From: JAKZSU01 sp047517485
Lineage (GTDB): Bacteria > Pseudomonadota > Alphaproteobacteria > UBA7887
Assembly: GCA_047517485.1 (NCBI GenBank)
Contig: JAKZSU010000004.1
Span: 1-49,159 of the forward strand
Length of the DNA: 49,159 nt
Reading direction: 5' to 3'
The notes beneath the pieces were generated by a model. It was not told the DNA's origin and did no database searches. It worked only from the letters and a program-made list of their open reading frames with translations. The first letter of the stretch is position 1; every line of letters starts with the position of its first letter. The position numbers and the translations under genes are program-made. This document shows, piece after piece, positions 8,085-18,400 of the stretch.

Positions 8085-9029
8085 CTACCGCCTCCCGCGC
8101 AACAGACGCGCCACCGACCACAGGCCGCCGGGCAGGAAAAGGATCACCGCCAGCAAGGTCCCACCGAGCAGCATCTGCCAGAAATTCGGCGCGTATTGCA
8201 GCGCGTAGGTGCGCACCAATTCGAAGATCATCGAGCCGATGAACGGCGCCGCGACATTGCCGGTCCCGCTCAGGATGGCGACGAAAACGAACTCGCCCGA
8301 TTTGGTCCAATAGACGAAATCCTCGGGCGTCACATGGCCGATCAGCAGCGCGGTCAACACGCCGCCCATGCCCGACACCGAGGCGGCGATGACATATTTG
8401 GTATGGATCGCGCGGCGCGGCGAGGCGCCGAGATAGTCGACCCGCACCTCGTTTTCGCGGATCGCCTCGCCGATATAGCCCATGGTCGAATTGAGATAGC
8501 GGTTGGCGGCGAACGCCACGCCATAGGCGAGCAAGGCGACCAGGCTGTACAGCAGCAGAGTGAGACGGGTATTGCCCGCCGGCGCATAGCCGAGGAACGT
8601 CGGCGCGGAGACACCGAAACCGTCGGTGCTGCCGAGCGCCGCGCTGTTGACCAGCAAGCCAAACAGGATCATCGAAAACGCCAAGCTCAGCATGGCGAAA
8701 AAGATGCCACGATAGCGCGCCAACAAAAAACCGAGGATGAAGGCCACGGCGGCTGAGGCGGCGGTGCCGAGTAAAAGCAAACCGAAGACATCGGTCACAC
8801 CCCAGAAATGTCCCGCCATCGCCGCGCCATAGGCGCCGATGCCGTAGTAGAGCGCTTGCCCGAACGAGACCAGACCGGCGCGCATCTGGATCATCAGCCC
8901 GAGCACCACCAGACCGTTGGCGAGCGCCAGCGCCAGCATATTGATCGCCCAACCGGGCATAACCCACCACAGCGCGATCACCACGACCAACGCGATGCCG
9001 AGACCGGCGTGGGTATAATCCTTCTTCAT
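8085..9029 (-). CDS. livM: HAAT-family ABC transporter permease, LivM type
   Basis: Inner-membrane permease of the importer. The 314-residue protein is built of about eight to ten hydrophobic segments and has the LivM-typical motif VSFGQALYYGIGAYGAA near residue 55, followed by LAFSMILFGLLVNS and the EAA-like cytoplasmic loop AIRENEVRVDYLGASPRRAI. The C-terminal ILSGTGNVAAPFIGSMIFE is also diagnostic. Three bases separate it from livH upstream and one base from livG downstream, so it is part of one transcript. The partner permease is LivH. Confidence 0.9.
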   Translation of the reverse strand: MKKDYTHAGLGIALVVVIALWWVMPGWAINMLALALANGLVVLGLMIQMRAGLVSFGQALYYGIGAYGAAMAGHFWGVTDVFGLLLLGTAASAAVAFILGFLLARYRGIFFAMLSLAFSMILFGLLVNSAALGSTDGFGVSAPTFLGYAPAGNTRLTLLLYSLVALLAYGVAFAANRYLNSTMGYIGEAIRENEVRVDYLGASPRRAIHTKYVIAASVSGMGGVLTALLIGHVTPEDFVYWTKSGEFVFVAILSGTGNVAAPFIGSMIFELVRTYALQYAPNFWQMLLGGTLLAVILFLPGGLWSVARLLRGRR

Positions 9030-9032
9030 GGT

Positions 9033-9929
9033 TTAAATTTTGCGCGCTTCGGCGCGGCCGAACAGGCCTTGCGGGCGGACGATCAGGACCAGCGCCATCA
9101 CGCCATAGACGATGAACAGTTCGACCTCGGGCATGACGTTGACCGCGAGGGTGCGGCCGATGCCGACCATCAGCGCGCCAATCGCCGCGCCCTCGATACT
9201 GCCGAGCCCGCCGACCACGACGACGGCGAAGGCGAGCACGATCACCTCGACCCCGATGCCGGGCACCACCGAGATCATCGGCGCGGTAAACGCCCCGCCC
9301 AACGCGCCCAGCATCGCGCCGATCACGAAGGTGACGGTAAACACCCGCGCCACGTTGATGCCGAGCGCCATGCTGATCTCGCGGTCGTAGATCACCGCGT
9401 GCAACAGTTTGCCCGGGCGGGTGCGATTGACCCCGATCCAAACCCCGATGCCGACCACCAGCGCAAGGCCGACCAGACAGAAGTCGTAGACCGCGAAGGG
9501 AATGTCGCCGACATCGACATAGTCGAGCAAGGTGCGCGGCTGATAGGGCATGTAGGATTCGACGCCGAAGACCAGTTTAGCGACATCTTCAAGGATGAGA
9601 AAAACCGCATAAGTCGCTAAAACAATGACCATTTCGTCGCGACCGTACATCCACCTCAGAACCCCGCGCTCGATGATCGTGCCGAGCACGACACCGACCG
9701 CGACCGCGGCGAAAATAAGCAGCGCATAAGTCCCCAGCGGGGCCCAGCCCGCCGCCATATATTCGCCGACCAACCACGCCGCGGTGAACGCTCCGATGGC
9801 GTACAGACTGCCATGGGCGACATTGAGGATGTTCATCACCCCGTAGATCAGGGTGAGGCCCACCGCGACCAGGAACAGCCACGACGCATAGACGATGCCA
9901 TCGACGAAGATCAGGGTCGGATCGAGCAT
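9033..9929 (-). CDS. livH: HAAT-family ABC transporter permease, LivH type
   Basis: Inner-membrane permease that pairs with LivM. The 298-residue protein has the LivH hallmarks GIVYASWLFLVAVGLTLIYG near the N-terminus, NILNVAHGSLYAIGAF, and the C-terminal VVVVGGLGSIEGAAIGAL motif, with about eight transmembrane helices. It begins 27 bases after the binding-protein gene, with a modest GAGAG ribosome site. The substrate cannot be read from this sequence. Confidence 0.9.
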   Translation of the reverse strand: MLDPTLIFVDGIVYASWLFLVAVGLTLIYGVMNILNVAHGSLYAIGAFTAAWLVGEYMAAGWAPLGTYALLIFAAVAVGVVLGTIIERGVLRWMYGRDEMVIVLATYAVFLILEDVAKLVFGVESYMPYQPRTLLDYVDVGDIPFAVYDFCLVGLALVVGIGVWIGVNRTRPGKLLHAVIYDREISMALGINVARVFTVTFVIGAMLGALGGAFTAPMISVVPGIGVEVIVLAFAVVVVGGLGSIEGAAIGALMVGIGRTLAVNVMPEVELFIVYGVMALVLIVRPQGLFGRAEARKI

Positions 9930-9956
9930 GGGATCGAACTCTCAGCCAACGCCGGT

Positions 9957-11270
9957 CTAGTCGCACCGGGCGCCGGGAAAGCCGGCCTCGATCCACGCGA
10001 CGCCCTTGGTCCCCGCCGGCGGATTGACGCAATCGGCGGCGTAATAGGTGATGTCGGTGACGGTGACCCGGCCGAGATCGGCATCGAATTTGCTCAGCCC
10101 GATGGCATTGTTCTGCACCGCTTGGTGGCCGTTGCCGAGGCTCATTTTGACCGGACCGCTGGGGCCCACCCACTCAAGGTTTTCGAATGCGGTGACCACC
10201 TGTTCGGTGCTCGGCCATCCGCCGGCGGCGGCGGCGGCGGCTTTTTCGTACGCGGTCTTGATGCCCAGAATCGCTTGGGCAAACTTATACGAGGCATAGT
10301 TCGGAACATCGTTGTAGCGGGCGGCATATTCGGCGCGGAACCAGTCGTTGAGCGCGCTCTCGGGCGCGAAGTCGCCGTGCGGGCCGCGCGCGCCGATGAT
10401 CGTGCCATCGGGGAGCTGGCGGCCGATGCGGCTGAGAATTTGTTCACCGGCGCTGAGAATGACCTGACTGCGCTCGAACAGGCCGCGGCCGGCGGCCTGC
10501 AGGATGAAGGCCTCGAGGTCGGCGCCCCACAGGCTGGAATGGATGACGTCGGGACGGCCGGCGAGCAGGGTCGAAATTTCCGCGCCGTACTGGCCGGCGA
10601 AAATTTTCGGAAACTGTTCGGTGACCACTTCGGTGCCCGACTGCAACTGATGCATCGAAGTGGCGAAATCCTTCCACGAATCCTGCCCCCAGGCGTAATT
10701 CTGGTTGATCCCGGCAATTCGTTTCGCATCCGGATTCATCGCCAGCAAATAGCGCGCGGCGGCGACATTATCCATCACCGCATGCGGGCCGGTGCGGAAG
10801 ACGTATTTGTAGCTGCCTTCCTCGAATACGCGAGGGGTGCCGCAATCGGCCAATACAGTGAGAATCTTGAGTTCGTCGGCGACTTGCGGGACCGCCAGAC
10901 AGTCGCCGCTGGAGATGTAGCCGAGGACGAAGTCGACCTCTTGGCGTTGCACGAGATTGCGCAGTTCGGCGACTTGTTTGGTCGCGCCACCGGCTTCATC
11001 GACGATCACGGTCTCGATTTGCGCCCCGGCGATACCGACCGTGTCGAACGACGCCATCATGGTGCCGTTGTTGAGCGCATCGATCACCAACTCGGCACCG
11101 TTGCGCGCCGGGATCTCGAACACGCCCGCGGCCGGGCCGGATATGAAGGCGACAAGGCCCATCTTGACCGAGTCCTTGGCGTGCGCGAGGCCGCCGCCAA
11201 AGGCCAAAACGACAAACAGAGTCGCGGCAACACGGTGATGCCAGCGTGCCAATTCTGCTTTACCGATCAT
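9957..11270 (-). CDS. Periplasmic substrate-binding protein of HAAT transporter (first gene of the lar operon)
   Basis: Type I periplasmic binding protein (Peripla_BP_6 fold) that should deliver the substrate to LivHM. The 437-residue precursor has a signal peptide with the hydrophobic stretch AATLFVVLAFGGGLAHA, cleaved around residue 31, then KMGLVAFISGPAAGVFEIPA, the usual first strand-helix of these proteins. Four cysteines occur in the mature part, including a C-terminal pair in YAADCVNPP and GARCD that could form a disulfide. ATG 11270 is supported by GGGAGG about eight bases upstream. It opens the ten-gene operon running to larA. The ligand is unknown; a 2-hydroxy acid or related compound is inferred from the larA link only. 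Confidence 0.88.
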   Translation of the reverse strand: MIGKAELARWHHRVAATLFVVLAFGGGLAHAKDSVKMGLVAFISGPAAGVFEIPARNGAELVIDALNNGTMMASFDTVGIAGAQIETVIVDEAGGATKQVAELRNLVQRQEVDFVLGYISSGDCLAVPQVADELKILTVLADCGTPRVFEEGSYKYVFRTGPHAVMDNVAAARYLLAMNPDAKRIAGINQNYAWGQDSWKDFATSMHQLQSGTEVVTEQFPKIFAGQYGAEISTLLAGRPDVIHSSLWGADLEAFILQAAGRGLFERSQVILSAGEQILSRIGRQLPDGTIIGARGPHGDFAPESALNDWFRAEYAARYNDVPNYASYKFAQAILGIKTAYEKAAAAAAGGWPSTEQVVTAFENLEWVGPSGPVKMSLGNGHQAVQNNAIGLSKFDADLGRVTVTDITYYAADCVNPPAGTKGVAWIEAGFPGARCD

Positions 11271-11430
11271 AAAACCATCCTCCCATACCGCCGGTTTCGG
11301 CGGGCGTTACCGGGTGTTTATCGCATTTGTCGCATGACGGGCAAACTGTGTAGGCGCAATGCAGACGATCTGCTGGTATATGAGCATCAAGAAATTCACC
11401 AAACACAGCTTCAGGGAGCGTCGGAAATAC
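11271..11430. promoter_or_regulatory. Divergent intergenic region between the lar-operon binding protein and the alcohol dehydrogenase
   Basis: These 160 bases separate two divergent genes and must hold both promoters. The sequence shows a small GC-rich hairpin, CCGCC-GGTTTC-GGCGG, at about 11288-11303 just upstream of the minus-strand ribosome site. No confident -35/-10 pair or operator could be assigned. Confidence 0.4.
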
Positions 11431-12495
11431 ATGCATTGCCATCAGATCGTCGAATGGGGACAACCGCTCGAAGCGCGTGAATACCCGACTCCCGAGCCCC
11501 AAGGTACCGAGGTCTTGCTGCGTATTCAGGCCGCCGGTGTGTGTCACTCCGATGTCCATATTCGCGCCGGCTATTTCGACCTCGGCGACGGCGAGCGCGC
11601 TCAACTCGCGGACAAGGGCGCCACCCTTCCCTTGACCTTGGGCCACGAAACCGTCGGCGAAGTCATTGCCATGGGCCCGGACGCGGCGGCCGAGGCCGGC
11701 GATGTCGGCGTCGGCGACAGCCGCATCGTTTTTCCGTGGATCGGCTGCCGGACCTGCGATTGGTGCCTGGCGGGGACCGAACAGCTTTGTGATTCGCCGA
11801 AGTTCATCGGCGCGCGGGTCGACGGCGGTTATGCCGATCTTGTGATCGTGCCGCACCCGAAATATCTCATCGATTACGGCGATGTGCCAACAGATCTCGC
11901 GTGCACCTATGCCTGCTCGGGCATCACCGCGTTCGCGGCCTTGGAAAAGGTCGGCAGTCCCGGCGAAAAAGATGCAATCGTGATTATCGGCGCCGGCGGA
12001 GTCGGCCTCAACGCCGTCCATATCGCGCGCGCGCTCTATGACGGCCCGGTGATCGTCGCCGATATCGATGCCAACAAGCGCCAGGCCGCTGAAGGCGCCG
12101 GCGCGACACGGACGATCGACAATTCGGACCCGGACGCCGTCACGGCGGTCCTCGATGCGACCAGCGGCGGCGCGGCGGCCACCCTCGATTTCGTCGGCGC
12201 GCCGGCGAGTTCGAAATTTGGCCTCGATGTCCTCCGCAAATCCGGCACCCACGTGGTGATCGGCCTATACGGGGGGAAATTGGGGATTCCCCTGCCGTCG
12301 TTGCCCGGCCGGCAAACCATTATTCGCGGATCCTATGTCGGCACCTTAGAGCAAATGCACGACTTGATGACGCTGGTTCACGCGGGCAAGGTGCCGCCAA
12401 TCCCGACCACGCCGCGTCCCTTGGCCGAAGCCAACGCGGCGCTCGACGATCTGGCGGCCGGGCGCGTGGTCGGGCGCTACATCCTCAAGCCTTAG
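11431..12495 (+). CDS. Zinc-dependent, NAD-linked alcohol dehydrogenase (MDR family)
   Basis: Medium-chain dehydrogenase/reductase that should oxidise an alcohol or reduce an aldehyde with NAD(H). The 354-residue protein has the catalytic zinc ligands Cys38 (GVCHSDVH) and the GHE motif at 71-73, a structural zinc site with four cysteines in IGCRTCDWCLAGTEQLC, and a Rossmann motif IIGAGGVGLNA. I chose ATG 11431 because it gives the standard N-terminus HQIVEWGQPLEAREYPTPEP; upstream methionines exist. It is transcribed away from the lar operon and ends 11 bases inside the convergent phnC. The true substrate is not visible. Confidence 0.88.
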   Translation: MHCHQIVEWGQPLEAREYPTPEPQGTEVLLRIQAAGVCHSDVHIRAGYFDLGDGERAQLADKGATLPLTLGHETVGEVIAMGPDAAAEAGDVGVGDSRIVFPWIGCRTCDWCLAGTEQLCDSPKFIGARVDGGYADLVIVPHPKYLIDYGDVPTDLACTYACSGITAFAALEKVGSPGEKDAIVIIGAGGVGLNAVHIARALYDGPVIVADIDANKRQAAEGAGATRTIDNSDPDAVTAVLDATSGGAAATLDFVGAPASSKFGLDVLRKSGTHVVIGLYGGKLGIPLPSLPGRQTIIRGSYVGTLEQMHDLMTLVHAGKVPPIPTTPRPLAEANAALDDLAAGRVVGRYILKP

Positions 12496-13267
12496 TTTCG
12501 TCCAGGGCGCGGCCGTAGATCGCGGTCAGAGCCTCGTCGGTGAGTTGGCTGACGTCGCCATCGAAGACGATTTTGCCGTCGTTGAGGCCGATCACCCGTT
12601 CGGCGAAGCGGCGGGCGAACTCGACCTGATGCAGACTCACCACCACGGTGATGCCGTCGCGGCGCTGGATTTCGCGCAACAGTTCGAGAATTTCGCCGCT
12701 AATCGCGGGATCGAGGCTGGCGACCGGTTCGTCGGCGAGGACGATCGCCGGCTCCTGCGCCAAGGCGCGGGCGATGCCGACCCGTTGCTGCTGGCCACCG
12801 GACAGATGGTCGGCGCGCTCCCAGGCCTTGTCGACCAGGCCGACGCGACGGAGCGCGCGCTCGGCGATGGTCCGATCCTCGCGCCGCAAGAGATAGAACA
12901 GGCTGCCGAGCGTCGTCCGCTTGCCGAGCCGGCCGCACAGCACGTTGGCCATGACGTTGAGACGGCCGACCAAGTTGAAATGCTGAAAGACCATCGCGCA
13001 CTCGGTGCGGATCGCCCGCAGATTGCTCTTGGTGACGCGGCGCCCGCGCACCGTGATCTCACCGGCGCTCGGGGTTTCCAAGCCGTTGACACAACGCAGA
13101 AGAGTCGACTTGCCGGCGCCGCTGGGCCCCAGAATGACCACGAAACTGCCGGGCTCGATCACCAGATCGACGCCGCGCAACGCCTGAACGTCGTTAGGGA
13201 AGCGCTTGATCAGGCCGGTGATCGCGATCGCCGGGTTATTCGAGGAGCTGTTCGTCGTTGAGGCCAA
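12485..13267 (-). CDS. phnC: Phosphonate-type ABC transporter ATP-binding protein PhnC
   Basis: ATPase of a phosphonate/phosphite/phosphate-ester importer. The 260-residue protein has Walker A LGPSGAGKSTLLRCVNG, the PhnC-typical TECAMVFQHFNLVGRLNVM, signature LSGGQQQRVGIARALAQ, Walker B IVLADEPVASLDP and the switch histidine in VVVSLHQVEFA. The first usable start is TTG 13267, inside the end of phnD; the exact start is uncertain because no ATG or GTG lies before the conserved core. It is the last gene of phnM-phnD-phnC, and no PhnE permease follows, so the transporter is incomplete here. Confidence 0.87.
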   Translation of the reverse strand: MASTTNSSSNNPAIAITGLIKRFPNDVQALRGVDLVIEPGSFVVILGPSGAGKSTLLRCVNGLETPSAGEITVRGRRVTKSNLRAIRTECAMVFQHFNLVGRLNVMANVLCGRLGKRTTLGSLFYLLRREDRTIAERALRRVGLVDKAWERADHLSGGQQQRVGIARALAQEPAIVLADEPVASLDPAISGEILELLREIQRRDGITVVVSLHQVEFARRFAERVIGLNDGKIVFDGDVSQLTDEALTAIYGRALDETKA

Positions 13268-14099
13268 GTTCCGTCACCATCGCGCGAATGACCGCATAAT
13301 CTTCCGGGTGAGCCCGTTGGAAATAGGCGGTCCCGACCAGCCCCGACACGTCGGTATGGAGGTGTGCTTCGAGAAAGGTCTTGATCAACCAATCCTTCAT
13401 GTCCTGATCGAGGTCGGCCCGGAAAGCCAGGGGCGCGCCGGGAAGCTCGTCCGATTGCAACAGGATCCGATTGCTGGTGCTGTCGATCAGCTGCTTGTCG
13501 ATCATGCGTTCATAGATCATGTCGGCACCGACCGCGGCATCGACGGTGCCGTTCTTGACCGCGAGCTGGGCCGCGTCGTGAGTCCCCGCCCAAATCACCC
13601 GACTGAAGAATTCGCTCGGCATCAATCCGGTCTGGCTTTTCACCATGTAGGCCGGCATCAGTCCGCCGCTGGTCGAGGCCGGATCGACAAAAGCCACGGT
13701 ACGGCCGCGCAAATCCTCCAAGGTCTGGGCGTCGGAGTCCCCGGGCACGACAAAGATACTGTGATATTTGACTTTGCCGTCGGCACGGACGCCGACCGCG
13801 AAGGCTTCCGCGTTGGCCTCGCGCTCGGCGAGGTAATAGGACATCGGCCCGTACCAAGCGACATCGATGCGCTTCTTGCGCATGGCCTCGATGATGCCGC
13901 TGTAGTCGGTCGCGGTAAAGACCCGCACGCGTTCGCCGAGCTGTTCCTCGAGATAGACCCGAATCGGCTCGAACTCGGCGACCATCTCCTCGTTGTTTTC
14001 CGCCGGAATGAGGCCCAGAGTGAGCCCATCGGCATGGGTGGCCGCACTCAGCATGCTGGCGGCGATGGCAACGAGGGTGAAATTTCTTAGCCGGCGCAT
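13236..14099 (-). CDS. phnD: Phosphonate/phosphate-analogue-binding periplasmic protein PhnD
   Basis: Periplasmic binding protein of the PhnD family, which captures phosphonates, phosphite or related phosphorus compounds. The 287-residue precursor has a signal peptide (TLVAIAASMLSAATHA, cleaved near residue 23) and the family motifs LTLGLIPAENNEEMV, FTATDYSGIIEAMRKKRIDV, AWYGPMSYYLA, and DPASTSGGLMPAYM, the ligand-binding serine/threonine loop. A GGAGGAAC ribosome site precedes ATG 14099. It overlaps phnC by about 32 bases and follows phnM by 21. Binding specificity within the family cannot be told. Confidence 0.9.
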   Translation of the reverse strand: MRRLRNFTLVAIAASMLSAATHADGLTLGLIPAENNEEMVAEFEPIRVYLEEQLGERVRVFTATDYSGIIEAMRKKRIDVAWYGPMSYYLAEREANAEAFAVGVRADGKVKYHSIFVVPGDSDAQTLEDLRGRTVAFVDPASTSGGLMPAYMVKSQTGLMPSEFFSRVIWAGTHDAAQLAVKNGTVDAAVGADMIYERMIDKQLIDSTSNRILLQSDELPGAPLAFRADLDQDMKDWLIKTFLEAHLHTDVSGLVGTAYFQRAHPEDYAVIRAMVTELGLNDEQLLE

Positions 14100-14120
14100 T
14101 GTTCCTCCTGGTTGTTCTTT

Positions 14121-15260
14121 TTAGCCGATGCGCTGTCCGCGCCGCCACACTCCGCGCACCAACGGTAAATCGCACGTTTCGCGTATCCATACCAGATCGG
14201 CGGCCAGGCCGGGGGAGATTTCGCCGCGGTCTTCCAACCCCACCGCGCGCGCCGGCGTACGGGTCACCGTCGCCACCGCGGCGGCCAAGGACGCATGATC
14301 GCGATGCAATAGGAACGCCGCCTGTACGAGACTTGTCGGTACGTAATCGGACGACAGGATATCGACCAAACCGGCGGCGCAGAGCTCGCGGACCGAAACA
14401 TTGCCGCTGTGCGAGCCACCGCGCACCAGATTGGGCGCGCCGGCGACAACGCGAAGGCCGAGCTCTCTCGCCGCCCGCGCCGCCTCGAGCGTGGTCGGAA
14501 ATTCCGCAAGGCTTGCGCCAAGTGCGCGCGCTTCCTCGACATGGTCGATGGTTGCGTCGTCGTGGCTCGCCAACGGCAGGTCACGGCGGCGACAAAGCGC
14601 CGCGACCATCGCCCGATTGGCGACCGTGTGGTCCCCGGCCAGCCCCTTTTGGCGCGCGATAAAGGCGTCGATCTCCGCCTCGCCAACCCCCCATTTGTCG
14701 CGGTAATAGTCGCGGTAGCGCGATTCCTCGAGAAATTGACGCTGGCCCGGCGTGTGGTCCATCATCGAAACCAGCCCGACCCGGGGATGATCGGCGAACG
14801 GCGACAAGAGCTCGCACAAGGTTTCGCAACTCACCTCGCAGCGGACGTGGAGGTGATGATCGGCGCGCACCAGCCCGGACTCAGCCGCCTGTGTCACCGC
14901 GTCCGCCATCGCCGTCAAATCGCGCATGCGGGCGCTGTCAGCGCGAATATCGCCGACCGCGAGGGCATCGAACACGGTGGTAATTCCCGCCGCGACGATT
15001 TGCGAATCGTGCGCCACGACCGCCGCCGCCGCGGGCCACCGCACCCCGGGACGCGGCGCGAAGTGCTTTTCCAGCGTGTCGGTATGAAGCTCGACCAGGC
15101 CGGGTATCAGCATATCGCCAGCGAGGTCGATGGCGCCCGGGAGCGCACTTTTACCCTCGTCGACGCGGGCGATCTCGGCGCCGCGGACCACTACCGACCC
15201 GGCGAACGCGCGACTCGCGGTCACCACGGTCGCGTTAGTGAATATCGTCTCATAACCCAT
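14121..15260 (-). CDS. phnM: PhnM, alpha-D-ribose 1-methylphosphonate 5-triphosphate diphosphatase
   Basis: Amidohydrolase-superfamily enzyme that in the C-P lyase pathway cleaves pyrophosphate from ribose-1-methylphosphonate-5-triphosphate. The 379-residue length fits, and PhnM signatures are present: LIPGLVELHTDTLEKHF (metal ligands), WPAAAAVVAHDSQIVAAGIT, VSMMDHTPGQRQF, ASHDDATIDHVEEARALG and the C-terminal GEISPGLAADLVWIRE. The gene leads phnM-phnD-phnC. None of phnG to phnL is in the window, so either the C-P lyase core lies elsewhere or this PhnM serves another phosphorus-compound route. The family call is strong, the pathway role uncertain. Confidence 0.9.
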   Translation of the reverse strand: MGYETIFTNATVVTASRAFAGSVVVRGAEIARVDEGKSALPGAIDLAGDMLIPGLVELHTDTLEKHFAPRPGVRWPAAAAVVAHDSQIVAAGITTVFDALAVGDIRADSARMRDLTAMADAVTQAAESGLVRADHHLHVRCEVSCETLCELLSPFADHPRVGLVSMMDHTPGQRQFLEESRYRDYYRDKWGVGEAEIDAFIARQKGLAGDHTVANRAMVAALCRRRDLPLASHDDATIDHVEEARALGASLAEFPTTLEAARAARELGLRVVAGAPNLVRGGSHSGNVSVRELCAAGLVDILSSDYVPTSLVQAAFLLHRDHASLAAAVATVTRTPARAVGLEDRGEISPGLAADLVWIRETCDLPLVRGVWRRGQRIG

Positions 15261-15416
15261 CCGTTCGCAATCTCATCACGTAATTATGATTATGGTGACA
15301 GCGTTTAGAGGATGGCGTCCGACCGATCAACGCTTGCGTCGGCGATTGTTCGACACGACATTGAGACGCTGCGCGCCCTTTTGCGTGCGATTGGATACCA
15401 ATAAGCGGCAAAGAAC

Positions 15417-18400
15417 GTGGCCTGTTTCAAGTGCGAATTCGAAAATCCGGTGGGTGCCAAATACTGCGGCAATTGCGGTACCGAACTCGCGCGCGCATGC
15501 CCCACCTGCGGCCACGGCAATCCGCCATCGTTCCGCTATTGCAACGATTGCGGCACGGCGCTCGCGGCAACCGGCGCGCCGGAGGGGCCTGGTTCGCCCA
15601 AATCCGCCGAGCCCGCGCCGGCGACCGGGTGGCCGGTGATCATGGATATCGGCCCCGAACGCCGCCATCTGACCGTGCTGTTTTGCGATCTCGTGGGCTC
15701 GACCGAATTGGCCCAAGCGCTCGATCCGGAAGATCTGCGCGTGGTCATGAGCGCCTATGAAGCAGCGTGCAGCGAGGCGGTCGAGCGCTTCGACGGCTAT
15801 GTCGCGCAATTCTACGGCGATGGCGTGCTCGCCTATTTCGGCTATCCCGTCGCCCATGAGGACTCACCCCAGCGCGCGGTGCGCGCGGCGATGGAGCTCG
15901 TCGAAATCGTTCGTGACGTGCCCTCGCCACGCCCCTTGGAGGTTCGGGTCGGCATCCATTCGGGCCTGGTCGTCGTCGGTATGGAGAAGTCCGGCGTGCC
16001 GGGTAAATCGAACAGCGCGATCGGCGAATCGCTGAACGTCGCGGCGCGCCTTCAAGCGTTGGCCGAACCGGGCGAGATCTTTCTCTCCGCCGCGAGCCAC
16101 GAATTGGTCGAGACCGAATTCGCATTCGTCGACGGCGGCCGGCATAGCTTGCGCGGCATCGCCGATCCGGTCCAGGTTTTCAAATTGTCCGCCGAGCAGG
16201 GCACGCCGGGCCTACCCGGGGGGAAACTCCGCACCTTGACCACCTTGGTCGGGCGCGACCGTGAACTGGAAGCGGTTCTCGACCGTTGGCAGAGCGCGCA
16301 CGACGGCGCCGGTCAGGTTGTCCTGATCAACGGCGAGACCGGGATCGGAAAATCGCGCCTGATTCAGGCGGTGCGCGACGAATTGCGCGACCCGCCGATC
16401 ACCTTGATGCGGCACCATTGCTCGCAGTATCTGCAGACCACGCCGTTGCATCCGATTATCCAAGCGGTGGAATGGTTGCTCGATCTTGGCCGGCTTGCCG
16501 ATGCCGAGGCGCGGCTCGACCGGATCAGGGGGTGGGTCGTCGAACTCGGCCTCGACGCAAGCGAGGCGGTGCCGCTGATCGCCGGATTGCTGAAAGTGCC
16601 GATTCCCGATGCGCCCGACCTTGCGGCGCAGGATTCGAAGGCGCGGACCCTGGATGCGCTGGTCTCGGTGGTGCGCCAATCGGCGCAGCAACGCCCGGTC
16701 CTGTTTGTCATCGAAAGCGTGCAGTGGGCCGATCCGACGACCTTGGAATTCCTCGCCATGCTGGTCGAGCAAGCGGCGACAATGCCGGTGATGGTGATGA
16801 TCACCCACCGCCCCGAGTTCCAGCCGCCCTGGCCGGCCCGCAGCCACGTCTTGCCGATCACCTTGACCCGTTTGAGCGGCGACGAGACCACCTCGATGGC
16901 GCGCCAAATCGCCGGCGATCGGGACCTGCCGGGCGAAGTGATCGAGACCATCGTCGCGCGCGCCGACGGGGTGCCGATGTTCGTCGAGGAACTGACCAAG
17001 ACGATGCTCGATTCGGATTATCTGGTGGCGCGCGACGGCCGCTGGGAACTGGTCGGCAGATTGCCGCCGGTGGCGGTGCCGGTGAGCTTGCAGGACTCGC
17101 TGATGGCGCGCCTCGATCGTCTTGGGCCCTACCGCGAGGTCGCCCAAGTCGGCGCCATGATCGGGCGGGATTTCCGCTACGACGTGATCGCCGCGGTGAG
17201 TTCGCTCGACGATGAGGCGCTGCGGCGGGCCTTGGACGCGCTGGTCCGCGACGATCTGTTGATGCAGCGCGGGGTGCCGCCCAATTCGAGTTACATTTTC
17301 CGTCAGGCCTTGATCCAGGAAGTCGCGTACGAATCGCTACTGATCAGCCAGCGGCAGTCGTTTCACGAAAAGATCGCCGAGGTTCTGGAGACCCGGTTCC
17401 CCGATATCGCCGAGGTCGAGCCCGAGCAGATCGCGCGGCACTATGCGACCGCGGGGGTGTGCGAAAAGGCGGTCAAATTTCGCCGTCGCGCCGCCGAATT
17501 ATCGGTGTCGCAATCCTCCATGGCGGAAGCCCTGGCGCATGTCGACGGCGCGCTGGCGATGATCAAGAGTCTGCCCGACACGATCGACAATCAGCGTCAA
17601 GAGGCCGACCTCTATCTCATGCGTGGCGCGGCGCTCAGCGCGACCCGCGGATTTTACGACGCCGACGTCGGTGACGCGTTCGGCAAGGCGCGCAGCCTCA
17701 GCGAGGCGCCGCATATGGGCGTCCAGCGCGCGCGCGCCTGGCTCGGCCTGTTCGCCCACACGGTGTCGCGCGACCGCATCGACGAAGCGCGCGAGATCGC
17801 CACGAATTTGCTGGATCTGGCGCGCACCCTCGAGCGCGACGATATCTTGTTCTCGGCCTATCTGTGCGCCGGCGTCAGCGCCAGCGATATCGGCGATATC
17901 CGTTTAGCCGAGGATTATCTGCAAAGCGCGATCGACCGGCTGGAATCGATCCCGCCCGACCAGGGCCAGTGGATGACGGTGCAGGATCCCGGTGTCGTCG
18001 CGTGGACCATGCTGGCGCGCATGCGCTTCATTCTCGGTCACCCCGAGGGCGCCGCCGAGGCGGTCCACAATGCGGTCGAGCGGTCGGAGGGCCGGGGCCA
18101 TGAAATCAGCCTGGTGTTCGCGTTGGCGTCGGGCGGCGCGATCCACACCTTGATGCGCGATTGGGACACGGCGGAAGCGCTCACCGCGCGCGCCAGCGAG
18201 ATCGCCGCCGAACGAGATTTTCAAGCGTGGCAAGTCCACAGCGCGATTTATCATGGCTTGGCGTTGGCCAAGAAAGGCCACATCGCCGAGGGCCTTGCCG
18301 AAGCCGAACGCGCGGTGGATCTCGGCAAACAGGCCCAGCAAAGCGGACTTCAGACCTTTATGTTGATCGCGCTTGCCGATCTGTACCGCGAATCGGAGCG

